Shown: in pieces, positions 1 to 5,845 of the stretch | Position numbering within the stretch: position 1 is the first letter of the stretch | Layout: each line of letters opens with the position of its first letter | From: DATCVA01 sp036567205 | GTDB taxonomy: Bacteria; Pseudomonadota; Gammaproteobacteria; Burkholderiales; Burkholderiaceae_B | NCBI GenBank assembly: GCA_036567205.1 | Contig: DATCVA010000330.1 | Coordinates: forward strand, 1 to 6,295 | Direction: 5' to 3' | Length of the DNA stretch: 6,295 nt | Notes under the pieces: generated by a model | Told to the model about the DNA's origin: nothing | The model's input: only the letters and a program-made list of their open reading frames with translations | The model's database searches: none | Position numbers and translations under genes: made by a program

Positions 1-1
1 C

Positions 2-928
2 GATGCGCCGGCCATTACGCTGGACGGCATCAGCATCAAGCTCGAAGCCAATATTGAACTACCCGAAGAGGCCGAGGCTGCGCTGGCAGCAGGAGCCGAT
101 GGCATAGGCCTGTTTCGCAGTGAGTTTCTTTTCATGGGGCGAAACGATTTGCCCAGCGAGGAAGAACAATATCAGGCTTACTCTTCAGTCGTTAAAGCGA
201 TGGGAGGCCGGCCCGTTACCATCAGGACTTTGGATGTAGGGGCTGATAAGGCCCTGGATGGCGATATTACCGTTGCTACCAACCCCGCTTTGGGTTTAAG
301 GGCCATCCGCTACTGCCTGGCTAATCCGGAAATCTTCGGGGCTCAGCTTAGGGCTCTGTTGCGTGCCTCCGTGCATGGCGAACTGAGGATTCTTATTCCC
401 ATGATCTCGCATATGCACGAAGTGCGCGCGACTCGCCTGTCTATTGCGGCCGCCGCTGCGGAACTCGATGCGCGAGGCGTCGAGTACGCCAAAAACATTG
501 CGTTGGGCGCAATGGTTGAAATACCGGCTATTGCCATTGCCATCGAGCCTTTTGTCGATAGTCTTGATTTTTTATCGATTGGTACAAACGACTTGATCCA
601 ATACACCTTGGCTATAGACCGAGGCGACAGCGAAGTGGCCGATTTGTACGACCCCATGCATCCGGCTGTGCTGCGCTTGATTGCCCGCACTATCAATGCA
701 GGAGAGCGTGCGGGTAAACCGGTTGCCGTATGTGGAGAGATGGCGGGTGATGCGCGTGTTACCCGCATGTTGCTGGGTCTGGGTTTGAAAGAGTTTTCCA
801 TGCACCCGCAACAATTGCTGGATGTTAAAAAAGAAGTGCGCCTGGCGCATTCGAACGCCTTGCGCGTTAAAGTGGCCGCGGCGCTAAATCGTGCCGAGAG
901 CATCGATTTAGCAACCTTGATCACTTAG
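2..928 (+). CDS. ptsI: PTS enzyme I (phosphoenolpyruvate-protein phosphotransferase), C-terminal part
   Basis: Cytoplasmic enzyme that takes phosphate from phosphoenolpyruvate and passes it to HPr at the head of the PTS phosphorelay. The frame is open from base 2, so 308 residues are present out of roughly 575-590 in the family; the N-terminal HPr-binding and phospho-histidine domain lies outside the window. What remains is the PEP-binding TIM barrel. Visible motifs in order: GIGLFRSEFLF and IRTLDVGADK, carrying the PEP-binding arginines; AMVEIPA and SIGTNDLIQYTLAIDR, carrying the Mg-ligand Glu and Asp (PEP-utiliser signature 2); and VCGEMAGD with the catalytic Cys. All key residues are kept, so the enzyme is probably active. 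The first internal ATG, at 134, lies inside the conserved FLFMGR segment and is not the start. The gene converges on amtB with an 18 bp gap. In Burkholderiales it usually ends a gshA-gshB-EIIA-HPr-EI cluster (recalled). Confidence 0.95.
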   Translation, partial: DAPAITLDGISIKLEANIELPEEAEAALAAGADGIGLFRSEFLFMGRNDLPSEEEQYQAYSSVVKAMGGRPVTIRTLDVGADKALDGDITVATNPALGLRAIRYCLANPEIFGAQLRALLRASVHGELRILIPMISHMHEVRATRLSIAAAAAELDARGVEYAKNIALGAMVEIPAIAIAIEPFVDSLDFLSIGTNDLIQYTLAIDRGDSEVADLYDPMHPAVLRLIARTINAGERAGKPVAVCGEMAGDARVTRMLLGLGLKEFSMHPQQLLDVKKEVRLAHSNALRVKVAAALNRAESIDLATLIT

Positions 929-946
929 TTCCGGTTTTTCAACGCG

Positions 947-2173
947 CTAACGCTGATAAGCCGATTCTCCGTGTGTGCTGATGTCAAGCCCTTCGCGTTC
1001 CGATTCGGCATTGACACGTAATCCACATAGTTTGTCGGCAATAAAGTAGGCGATCCAGGCAACCAGGCCAGACCATGCCACCGTGATAACTATGCCTTCA
1101 AATTGCAGCCAGACCTGATAGGGAATTTGGCTGGCTGTTTTAAGGCCGGGGCCGCCCAGGACTTGGGCGTTAAAGATTCCAGTTAAAAGCGCGCCTATAA
1201 TTCCGCCCACACCATGAATGCCAAAGACGTCAAGTGAGTCGTCGGCCCGCAGCATTCGCTTCAGGCCATTGACGCCCCATACGCAGGCAGCGCCGGTTAT
1301 TATTCCGATGATTAACGCGCCGCCCGGGCCTACCAGCCCCGCCGCGGGGGTAATGCCCACCAGGCCGGAAATTGCCCCCGACACCGCTCCCAACAAAGAA
1401 GGTTTCCCTTTATATTTCCACTCGACCAATACCCAGGCGAGAATGGCGCCAGCAGTTGCGATGAGTGTGTTAAAAAAGGCCAGGGCTGCGGTTTCATTGG
1501 CCCCTAACGCGGACCCGGCATTAAAGCCAAACCAGCCTACCCACAGTAAAGCTGCGCCTATCATGGTCATGGGCAGGTTATGCGGTTGCATGGACTCGCG
1601 GCCATAGCCCAGGCGGGGGCCGATAAAGTAGGCGCCAACAAGGCCTGCTACGCCTGCATTGATATGTACTACTGTACCGCCTGCAAAATCGAGAGCCCCC
1701 CGTTGAAGCAGCCAGCCAGTTGGTTGCCAGACCATGTGGGCAATAGGCAAATACGCGAACGTGCACCAAATAATCGTGAATACAAGCACAGCTGAATATT
1801 TAACCCGTTCGGCAAATCCCCCGACTATAAGCGCGCAAGTTATGCCTGCGAATGTTGCCTGAAACGACGCGAAGGCCAATTCTGGAATACTGCCCGATAG
1901 CGCATAGACAGGACCGCTTAAATTGAGCATGCCATGAAACAGGGCTCGTGAAAAGCCGCCAATAACGGCGTTGCCGTCGGTAAAAGCCAATGAATAACCG
2001 TACAAAAACCAAATGACAATGGCAATGGCGAAGGTTGACAGCACTTGCATCAAAATAGAAAGTACGTTTTTTGCACGCACCAGGCCGCCATAGAACAGAG
2101 CTAGGCCGGGTACGACCATGAGCAATACTAATAGGGTGGAAATACCCACCCAGACGAAATCTGCTTGGTTCAT
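947..2173 (-). CDS. amtB: Ammonium transporter AmtB
   Basis: Inner-membrane trimeric channel of the Amt/Rh family that recruits and conducts ammonium, and is blocked by GlnK when nitrogen is plentiful. The protein has 408 residues and about 11 hydrophobic helices. Key channel residues, by alignment from memory with E. coli AmtB, are all present: the Phe gate (F104 and F108 in SFQATFAG; F217 in WFGFNAGS), W149 of AHMVW and S221 at the recruitment site, D162 in GALDFAGG, and the twin pore histidines H170 (VVHIN) and H320 (FGIHG). The cytoplasmic tail EREGLD..HGE..Y is the GlnK-contact region. There is no cleavable signal peptide: the protein starts straight into helix 1 (MNQADFVWVG), whereas the E. 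coli precursor has about 22 extra residues. The ATG at 2173 is preceded by AGGAG (2180-2184, minus strand), 6 nt away and overlapping the glnK stop, which suggests translational coupling. Stop is TAG at 947-949. Confidence 0.97.
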   Translation of the reverse strand: MNQADFVWVGISTLLVLLMVVPGLALFYGGLVRAKNVLSILMQVLSTFAIAIVIWFLYGYSLAFTDGNAVIGGFSRALFHGMLNLSGPVYALSGSIPELAFASFQATFAGITCALIVGGFAERVKYSAVLVFTIIWCTFAYLPIAHMVWQPTGWLLQRGALDFAGGTVVHINAGVAGLVGAYFIGPRLGYGRESMQPHNLPMTMIGAALLWVGWFGFNAGSALGANETAALAFFNTLIATAGAILAWVLVEWKYKGKPSLLGAVSGAISGLVGITPAAGLVGPGGALIIGIITGAACVWGVNGLKRMLRADDSLDVFGIHGVGGIIGALLTGIFNAQVLGGPGLKTASQIPYQVWLQFEGIVITVAWSGLVAWIAYFIADKLCGLRVNAESEREGLDISTHGESAYQR

Positions 2174-2179
2174 AGATAG

Positions 2180-2184
2180 CTCCT
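2180..2184 (-). promoter_or_regulatory. amtB ribosome binding site overlapping the glnK stop codon
   Basis: The minus strand reads AGGAG, 6 nt before the amtB ATG. Two of its bases belong to the glnK stop codon (TAG at 2183-2185). Ribosomes finishing glnK therefore arrive on the amtB initiation site, so the PII protein and its channel are probably made in a linked ratio. The overlap is seen in the sequence; coupling is inferred. Confidence 0.8.
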
Positions 2185-2521
2185 AAAGTGCCGCGTCGCC
2201 ATTTTCGCCAGTACGGATCCGTATAGCTTGTTCAATGGGAGAAATAAAAATTTTTCCATCCCCGATTTTTCCGGTGTGGGCGGCTGCGCACAGATTTTCG
2301 ATGGCTAATTCCACGGCGCTGTCGGGTACAGCCATTTCAAGGCGTAGTTTTGGCAGGAAGTCAACGGAGTACTCGGCGCCCCGGTATAACTCGGTATGTC
2401 CTTTCTGCCGGCCAAATCCCTTTACTTCAGTCACTGTCATTCCTTGAATACCAATGTCAGCCAAAGCCTCACGAACCTCATCGAGCTTGAAAGGTTTGAT
2501 AATGGCGGTGATTAATTTCAT
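2183..2521 (-). CDS. glnK: PII nitrogen regulatory protein GlnK
   Basis: Trimeric cytoplasmic signal protein that senses 2-oxoglutarate and ATP/ADP, is modified by GlnD, and docks on AmtB to close it. Its 112 residues match the family length exactly. The T-loop contains Y51, the uridylylation site (ELYRGAEY), and Q39 (GFGRQKG), which contacts Mg-ATP-2-oxoglutarate. The B-loop TGKIGDGKIF (83-92) and the C-loop arginines R101 and R103 (IRIRTGE) are intact. The sequence alone could fit GlnB or GlnK; adjacency to amtB (9 bp gap, shared operon) and the MKLITAIIKPFKL opening favour GlnK. The ATG at 2521 has AAGGA on the minus strand (2530-2534) at 8 nt, inside a longer AAAGGAAG. Transcription most likely starts near 2548 from the sigma-54 promoter, giving a leader of about 27 nt. 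Confidence 0.96.
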   Translation of the reverse strand: MKLITAIIKPFKLDEVREALADIGIQGMTVTEVKGFGRQKGHTELYRGAEYSVDFLPKLRLEMAVPDSAVELAIENLCAAAHTGKIGDGKIFISPIEQAIRIRTGENGDAAL

Positions 2522-2558
2522 GATTTGCTTCCTTTAAGAGGGCTATCAATTAAAATTA

Positions 2559-2574
2559 AGCAAATGTCATGCCA
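2559..2574 (-). promoter_or_regulatory. Sigma-54 (RpoN) promoter of glnK-amtB
   Basis: On the minus strand the sequence is TGGCATG-ACAT-TTGCT, against the consensus TGGCACG-N4-TTGCA. The invariant GG (-24) and GC (-12) are separated by exactly 10 bases. Only one base in each element departs from consensus. The predicted start of transcription is near 2548, about 27 nt before the glnK ATG. Its place directly before glnK-amtB agrees with the known nitrogen control of that operon through NtrC and RpoN. I saw no convincing sigma-70 promoter in the same stretch. Confidence 0.88.
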
Positions 2575-2709
2575 GTTTTTATCAAACGAAAGTTAATTCG
2601 CACAAATGACTATTTCAGGACGAGGGCAAACTGGCCGCGTGAGCTTGCATTAGCTTGAAAGTCTCTTGGGCGCATTGCTCGATCCCTTAATTTTTTAGCG
2701 CAATGAAAA

Positions 2710-2754
2710 GAGCGATTTTGGTGCGAATGTATTGGATACGCACCAAAATAAGGC
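2710..2754. promoter_or_regulatory. Probable paired NtrC enhancer sites (11+11 bp inverted repeat)
   Basis: ATTTTGGTGCG (2715-2725) and CGCACCAAAAT (2739-2749) are perfect inverted copies separated by 13 bp. The NtrC operator has the form GCACC-N5-GGTGC. Each arm supplies one perfect half-site plus the A/T-rich N5: GGTGC at 2720-2724 with a poor left half at 2710-2714, and GCACC at 2740-2744 with a poor right half at 2750-2754. The two sites would be centred at 2717 and 2747, 30 bp or about three helical turns apart, close to the roughly 32 bp spacing of the E. coli glnA enhancers. They lie about 169 and 199 bp upstream of the predicted glnK start, a normal enhancer distance. The alternative is one operator for another dimeric regulator. 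Confidence 0.7.
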
Positions 2755-3094
2755 GGGTTGGCGGTGATAGTAGTGAGCGCGAAGCAACAGTCCGGACCGT
2801 TTTTGCCGAAAATCATGTAACGAATGATAATTTTGAAGAGGCAATGGTTACTTCATGTATCGACAATGGCATCCGTCCAAAAGCTTTAAAGCACGGCAGA
2901 ACAAGGATCACCAAGCAAAATGAGCATGGATTATTTTTTTTGTTGAAATCAGGATTTACACTAGCTTCCCGAGATTCGCATTTTGTGTAGATAGAATTGT
3001 AACTAAGCCAGTTGTAACAAGCTCGCTGCTGAACCGCTAGTCGCACCGGGCTCAGTATCAAGTAACGCGACTTTGGACAAGTGAGGAAAATATT

Positions 3095-3523
3095 ATGCAA
3101 AAGACACGTACACATATGGCCGTATTCGCTGTGATTGCTTCGTTGAGTTTGCTGGCCGCATGCTCGAAGGAAGATGATCAGAGTGTCACCGAGACTGCGC
3201 CTCCGATGACTACGCCAGCGCCTACGACGCCAGCACCGACGACACCGCCGCCGTCCGAGAGCCCAGGCATGCCAGCACCCGCACCCGCACCTGCTCCGAA
3301 TAGCAGCAGTTCACTGGATCAGGCTAAGGACTCTGCCAAAGCAGCAGGCAATACTGTTGCTGACAAGGCGGGCGAGCTCAAGGATAGTGCAGCCAAAGCT
3401 GCCAGTGATGCGCGTGACGCCATAAAAGAAGGCGCCCAGAAAGCTGATCAGGCTATCCAGGATAAAATCGGCAACGGCTCAACCAGCAGTAACCCCGATA
3501 CTCCTCCGCAATCGGGTAGCTAA
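3095..3523 (+). CDS. Small proline-rich lipoprotein with charged helical C-terminal half
   Basis: I recognise no named family. The 142-residue protein begins with a lipoprotein signal peptide: basic MQKTRTH, a hydrophobic core, and the lipobox L20-A21-A22-C23. Ser after the Cys, not Asp, predicts sorting to the outer membrane. A Pro/Thr/Ala tether follows (about 35-68), with a TTPAP-TTPAP-TTPPP repeat at 39-53 and an alternating Ala-Pro run at 61-68. Residues 73-125 are rich in Ala, Lys, Asp and Glu without aromatic residues, and are probably one long amphipathic helix, resembling LEA-like or YtxH/CsbD-like segments. The tail is Gly/Ser/Pro rich. The layout (lipid anchor, stiff spacer, helix) would suit a periplasmic stress or cell-wall-spanning role, but this is inference. 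GAGGA at 3083-3087 lies 7 nt before the ATG. The gene is monocistronic, with a terminator right after it. Confidence 0.85.
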   Translation: MQKTRTHMAVFAVIASLSLLAACSKEDDQSVTETAPPMTTPAPTTPAPTTPPPSESPGMPAPAPAPAPNSSSSLDQAKDSAKAAGNTVADKAGELKDSAAKAASDARDAIKEGAQKADQAIQDKIGNGSTSSNPDTPPQSGS

Positions 3524-3567
3524 TGCGCCGATAATCGAAGCCATTGTTTTTGGCGGTGATGTAAACT

Positions 3568-3597
3568 GAAAAACGGGCCTTCTTTGGTCCGTTTTTC
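3568..3597 (+). terminator. Rho-independent terminator after the lipoprotein gene
   Basis: GAAAAACGGGCC (3568-3579) and GGTCCGTTTTTC (3586-3597) form a 12 bp stem, with one G-U pair in RNA, and a 6 nt TTCTTT loop. The A-run on the 5' side and T-run on the 3' side would give a U tract on either strand. It sits 45 bp after the lipoprotein stop and before ubiK, so it separates the two transcripts. The T-run is part of the stem, which is common in such terminators. Confidence 0.88.
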
Positions 3598-3637
3598 ATT
3601 ACACTAGCAGCATGTGTTTTATTTGTTGGAGATGGCT

Positions 3638-3901
3638 ATGATCAACCGTACTGATTGGTTCGAAGATTTTCAGAAGAACGTATCCGATTTAATAGCCAAA
3701 AGTCCGGCGGCCGACATCGAGCGCAATATGAAAGCGATGATGGCGCAAACATTTTCAAGGCTCGATCTTATAACGCGCGAAGAGTTCGATACCCAGGCTG
3801 AATTGCTCGAGCGCGCCCTGGCGCGAATTACTGTACTCGAAACTAAAGTGCAGGCGCTGGAAACTGCGGCCAGCAGCAAGGTTGCACCAGACGACGAGTA
3901 A
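3638..3901 (+). CDS. ubiK: UbiK, accessory factor for ubiquinone biosynthesis (BMFP domain)
   Basis: Short coiled-coil protein of the UbiK/YqiC family, which helps aerobic ubiquinone assembly by acting with UbiJ and lipids in the Ubi complex. It has 87 residues; E. coli UbiK is similar in size. The diagnostic segment RLDLITREEFD (41-51) is nearly identical to E. coli RLDLVSREEFD. It is followed by a heptad-like coiled coil (about 52-76, leucines in AELLERALARITVLETKVQALE) and a short acidic tail. The N-terminal amphipathic part (about 1-40) is the region tied to membrane binding. The ATG at 3638 is chosen because GGAG (3628-3631) lies 6 nt before it; the ATG at 3632 directly abuts that motif, and the GTG at 3614 adds residues not expected in the family. 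It lies after the lipoprotein terminator, and comM follows on the same strand after 218 bp. Confidence 0.9.
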   Translation: MINRTDWFEDFQKNVSDLIAKSPAADIERNMKAMMAQTFSRLDLITREEFDTQAELLERALARITVLETKVQALETAASSKVAPDDE

Positions 3902-4119
3902 GCATGACGTTAGAAGGCTGACGTCCTTTCGTATGGTTTTTTGCTTTGTCAGGGGATTTTCAGATATCGACCGACGGGGATTCCTTAGCATTTTTTAAGC
4001 CCTGATCTAGACGGTGTTCAGTAGTATTACTGTGCGATAAAACCATCGTTTTGTCGCTCTGAATTGCGCGTGCCGGCCCATAATAAAACTCGTTGAGCAC
4101 TAAAAAACCGGGGGATGGC
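3902..4119. promoter_or_regulatory. Spacer between ubiK and comM with a small palindrome
   Basis: No gene is visible. CAGTA-GTAT-TACTG (4019-4032) is a perfect inverted repeat with 5 bp arms about 90 bp before comM, and could be an operator. GGGGATT occurs twice (3952-3958, 3976-3982), and TCAGGG/CCCTGA (3949-3954, 4000-4005) form a distant inverted pair. CATAAT at 4079-4084 could be a -10 box for comM, but no good -35 sits at the right distance. No strong terminator follows ubiK, so readthrough into comM is possible. Confidence 0.35.
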
Positions 4120-5652
4120 ATGTCGCTAGCGGTATTGGCCAGTCGGGCACTATGCGGTCTGGAGGCGTTTCCAGTTCGGGTCGAGGTTCATGTGGGACCG
4201 GGCCTGCCGGCTTTTAATGTCGTGGGTCTGCCGGATACCGGAGTGCGTGAAAGCCGCGAGCGGGTAAGGGCGGCGATTATCAGCAGCGGTTTGGAGTTTC
4301 CCTCTGGCCGTATAACGGTGAATCTTGCGCCGGCCGATCTGCCGAAAGAGTCGGGAAGGTTCGATTTGCCCATCGCCCTGGGTGTGCTGTTGGCTTCGGG
4401 TCAGATACCCTTGTCCGAAGGCAGTGGGGAGGCACGGCAGGCATCTGATCTACGCCATTATGTGTTTGCTGGCGAGCTTTCTCTGACCGGCGCCATTGTC
4501 CCGGTGGGCGCTCCATTGGCTATTGCCTTGGCCGTGGCACGCAGCGAGTCTGATGCACGTTTGGTTTTGCCTGTGGTTTGCGCAGGCGCGGCTGCGTGTG
4601 TTCCGGGGTTGACCGTATTGGCAGCGCGCAGCCTGCTTGATGTGGTTGCCCATTTTTCAGGTCAGGCCTCTTTGCCGGTGGCAGAGCCTGCGCGATTGGA
4701 GATCAGTACAGAGGCTCCACCGTGTTTGTCCGATGTGCGTGGCCAGGCGCTTGCAAGACGCGTATTGGAAATCGCGGCTGCCGGCGGTCATAGTTTATTA
4801 ATGGCCGGGCCCCCGGGTACGGGTAAAAGTATGCTTGCGCATCGTTTGCCCGGGCTGCTGCCGCCATTAACCGATCAGCAGGCGCTCGAGGTGGCTGCGC
4901 TGGCAAGTATAAGCGGCAGGCAATACGCCATTAGCAATGTGCCGCCTTTTCGAGCCCCTCATCATTCCGCGACAATGCCGGCCCTGGTTGGCGGGGGAAT
5001 TCGCCCCAAACCCGGGGAAATCAGCCTGGCCCATCATGGGGTTTTGTTTCTTGATGAGCTTCCCGAGTTTCAGCGCCGTGCGCTTGAGTCGTTGCGTGAG
5101 CCTATCGAGACGGGCTGTGTATCGATCGCGCGCTCTGCCAGAACACTGACGTTTCCGGCGGCATTTCAATTGGTGGCGGCAATGAACCCTTGCCCTTGCG
5201 GATGGTTGGGTCACAAGAAAATGCATTGTGTCTGTACGCCGGACAGGGTCGAAAAATATCGGGCTAAACTATCCGGACCGTTGCTCGATAGGCTCGATTT
5301 GCAAATAACCCTGCCTGCCGCCGATATGGAATGGATGGATGCGCCGCCTGGCGAGCCGTCCGGGCCGGTGCGCACAAGGGTAGAGCGCTGCCGCCGGCGT
5401 CAACTGGCCAGGCAGTCGCGTACCAATGCCATGCTGAGTATTAGCGGGCTTGATGAGCATTGTCCGCTTGATTCACCCGCCAAAAACCTGCTTAAGCAAG
5501 CTATGTTGCGCTGGAACTGGTCGGCACGCGTGGTTCACCGTGTATTGCGCGTGGCGCGTACATTGGCCGACCTGAGTGAACTGGACTCTATTGCTGCGGT
5601 TCATATTGCGGAGGCTATACAATACCGCCAGCCATGGGGCGGCCGTTATTGA
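4120..5652 (+). CDS. comM: ComM-type AAA+ ATPase (YifB / Mg-chelatase-like family)
   Basis: A member of the ComM/YifB family, hexameric helicases that drive branch migration so that incoming single strands integrate during natural transformation. The family is also widespread in bacteria not known to be competent. The protein has 510 residues, the usual length. Domain order: N-terminal Lon-protease-like ChlI fold (about 1-160, with AFNVVGLPDTGVRESRERVRAAI-type sequence); AAA+ core with Walker A GPPGTGKS (230-237), the APHHS segment (near 279-283), Walker B VLFLDE (308-313), and the likely arginine finger in GPLLDRLDL (R391); then a C-terminal lid with sensor-2-type R..HRVLRVART (about 470-481). 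Four cysteines (C358, C360, C370, C372) resemble a metal-binding knuckle. The ATG at 4120 is chosen because MSLAVLASRA is the typical family start and G-rich sequence (4110-4114) lies 5 nt before it; the in-frame TTG at 4093 would add nine atypical residues. Confidence 0.93.
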   Translation: MSLAVLASRALCGLEAFPVRVEVHVGPGLPAFNVVGLPDTGVRESRERVRAAIISSGLEFPSGRITVNLAPADLPKESGRFDLPIALGVLLASGQIPLSEGSGEARQASDLRHYVFAGELSLTGAIVPVGAPLAIALAVARSESDARLVLPVVCAGAAACVPGLTVLAARSLLDVVAHFSGQASLPVAEPARLEISTEAPPCLSDVRGQALARRVLEIAAAGGHSLLMAGPPGTGKSMLAHRLPGLLPPLTDQQALEVAALASISGRQYAISNVPPFRAPHHSATMPALVGGGIRPKPGEISLAHHGVLFLDELPEFQRRALESLREPIETGCVSIARSARTLTFPAAFQLVAAMNPCPCGWLGHKKMHCVCTPDRVEKYRAKLSGPLLDRLDLQITLPAADMEWMDAPPGEPSGPVRTRVERCRRRQLARQSRTNAMLSISGLDEHCPLDSPAKNLLKQAMLRWNWSARVVHRVLRVARTLADLSELDSIAAVHIAEAIQYRQPWGGRY

Positions 5653-5717
5653 GTGTCAAGGCTAAATAGAAATGTCCGGTACATTTTCACGTTGCACCAA
5701 CAGGTGGCCGTTATTGA
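5641..5717 (+). repeat. 12 bp direct repeat of the comM 3' end
   Basis: GGCCGTTATTGA forms the last four codons of comM, stop included (5641-5652), and recurs exactly at 5706-5717, 65 bp downstream. Similarity continues loosely for a few bases (GTGTCAAG versus ATGGACAAG). An exact 12-mer repeat over so short a distance is unlikely by chance and may be a footprint of duplication or a rearrangement join. Confidence 0.6.
5670..5686 (+). terminator. Weak hairpin after comM, possible terminator
   Basis: AAATGT (5670-5675) and ACATTT (5681-5686) pair around a 5 nt loop, 18 bp after the comM stop, and one more T follows. The stem is A/T rich with only one G-C pair, so it would be a poor terminator alone. 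Its place between comM and a strong downstream promoter is the main reason to list it. Confidence 0.25.
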
Positions 5718-5718
5718 A

Positions 5719-5748
5719 TGGACAAGCACCCATAAATCGTCATATAAT
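5719..5748 (+). promoter_or_regulatory. Sigma-70 promoter of rpmI-rplT
   Basis: TGGACA (5719-5724, one mismatch to TTGACA) and a perfect TATAAT (5743-5748) are separated by 18 bp. Transcription should start near 5755, giving a leader of about 120 nt before rpmI. This is the best sigma-70 promoter in the window, as expected for ribosomal protein genes, and it makes the pair independent of comM. Confidence 0.8.
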
Positions 5749-5792
5749 TAAAGGCTTTCCTCTCGCATACAAGGCGCGCAGGAGAAGCAAAC

Positions 5793-5845
5793 TAACCGTG
5801 TGACTAATGGGTTAAGCAAGTATTGCCAGTTTGTTTGGCAGTCAC
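5793..5845 (+). promoter_or_regulatory. Structured rpmI leader, possible L20-binding pseudoknot
   Basis: Three helices can be drawn. TAACC (5793-5797) pairs with GGTTA (5810-5814). Inside its loop, GTGACT (5800-5805) pairs with AGTCAC (5840-5845), making an H-type pseudoknot. TGCCA (5824-5828) pairs with TGGCA (5836-5840) as an internal hairpin, sharing one base with the second helix. In E. coli, L20 represses rpmI-rplT translation through a pseudoknot near rpmI that mimics its 23S rRNA site, so a similar role here is plausible. The pairings are read by eye; the function is inferred. Confidence 0.45.

Larger units (their letters stand above)
2522..3094. other. Intergenic control region between glnK and the lipoprotein gene
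   Basis: This stretch of 573 bp is richer in A/T than the genes around it and has no credible gene: the short open frames give protein without recognisable motifs and have no good ribosome binding site. It holds the sigma-54 promoter and the inverted repeat. Smaller features are AGCTTG twice, 10 bp apart (2642-2647, 2652-2657); a GCTTTAAAGC palindrome (2883-2892); a T-run near 2934-2941 without a stable hairpin before it; and a possible leader hairpin AGTCGC/GCGACT (3039-3044, 3067-3072) just before the lipoprotein. A sigma-70 promoter for the lipoprotein gene should lie in about 2950-3040, but none matches well enough to call. Confidence 0.6.

Noticed and set aside
343..924. 193-codon open frame on the minus strand inside ptsI
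   Set aside because: It lies opposite a gene with all its catalytic motifs, its own translation shows no known motif, and no ribosome binding site supports it.
1218..1607. 129-codon plus-strand frame opposite amtB
   Set aside because: Antisense to the conserved channel core; its Pro/Ala-rich translation is typical of shadow frames.
2580..2595. IHF-like TATCAA followed by A/T-rich sequence, about 35-45 bp upstream of the predicted glnK start
   Set aside because: The position suits DNA bending, but the TTR part of the consensus does not fall at the right distance.
2703..2990. 95-codon frame covering the inverted repeat between glnK and the lipoprotein gene
   Set aside because: No ribosome binding site, no recognisable motif, and it overlaps the putative enhancer; the overlapping minus-strand frame 2813-3115 is equally unconvincing.
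3906..3925. GACGT/ACGTC inverted pair just after ubiK as a terminator
   Set aside because: A 5 bp stem with a 10 nt loop and no adjacent T-run.
5791..5817. Translation TNRVTNGLS in the leader as an IF3 N-terminal remnant (compare NRINGEI in E. coli IF3)
   Set aside because: Only a few residues agree and nothing after them resembles IF3; too short to claim a pseudogene.
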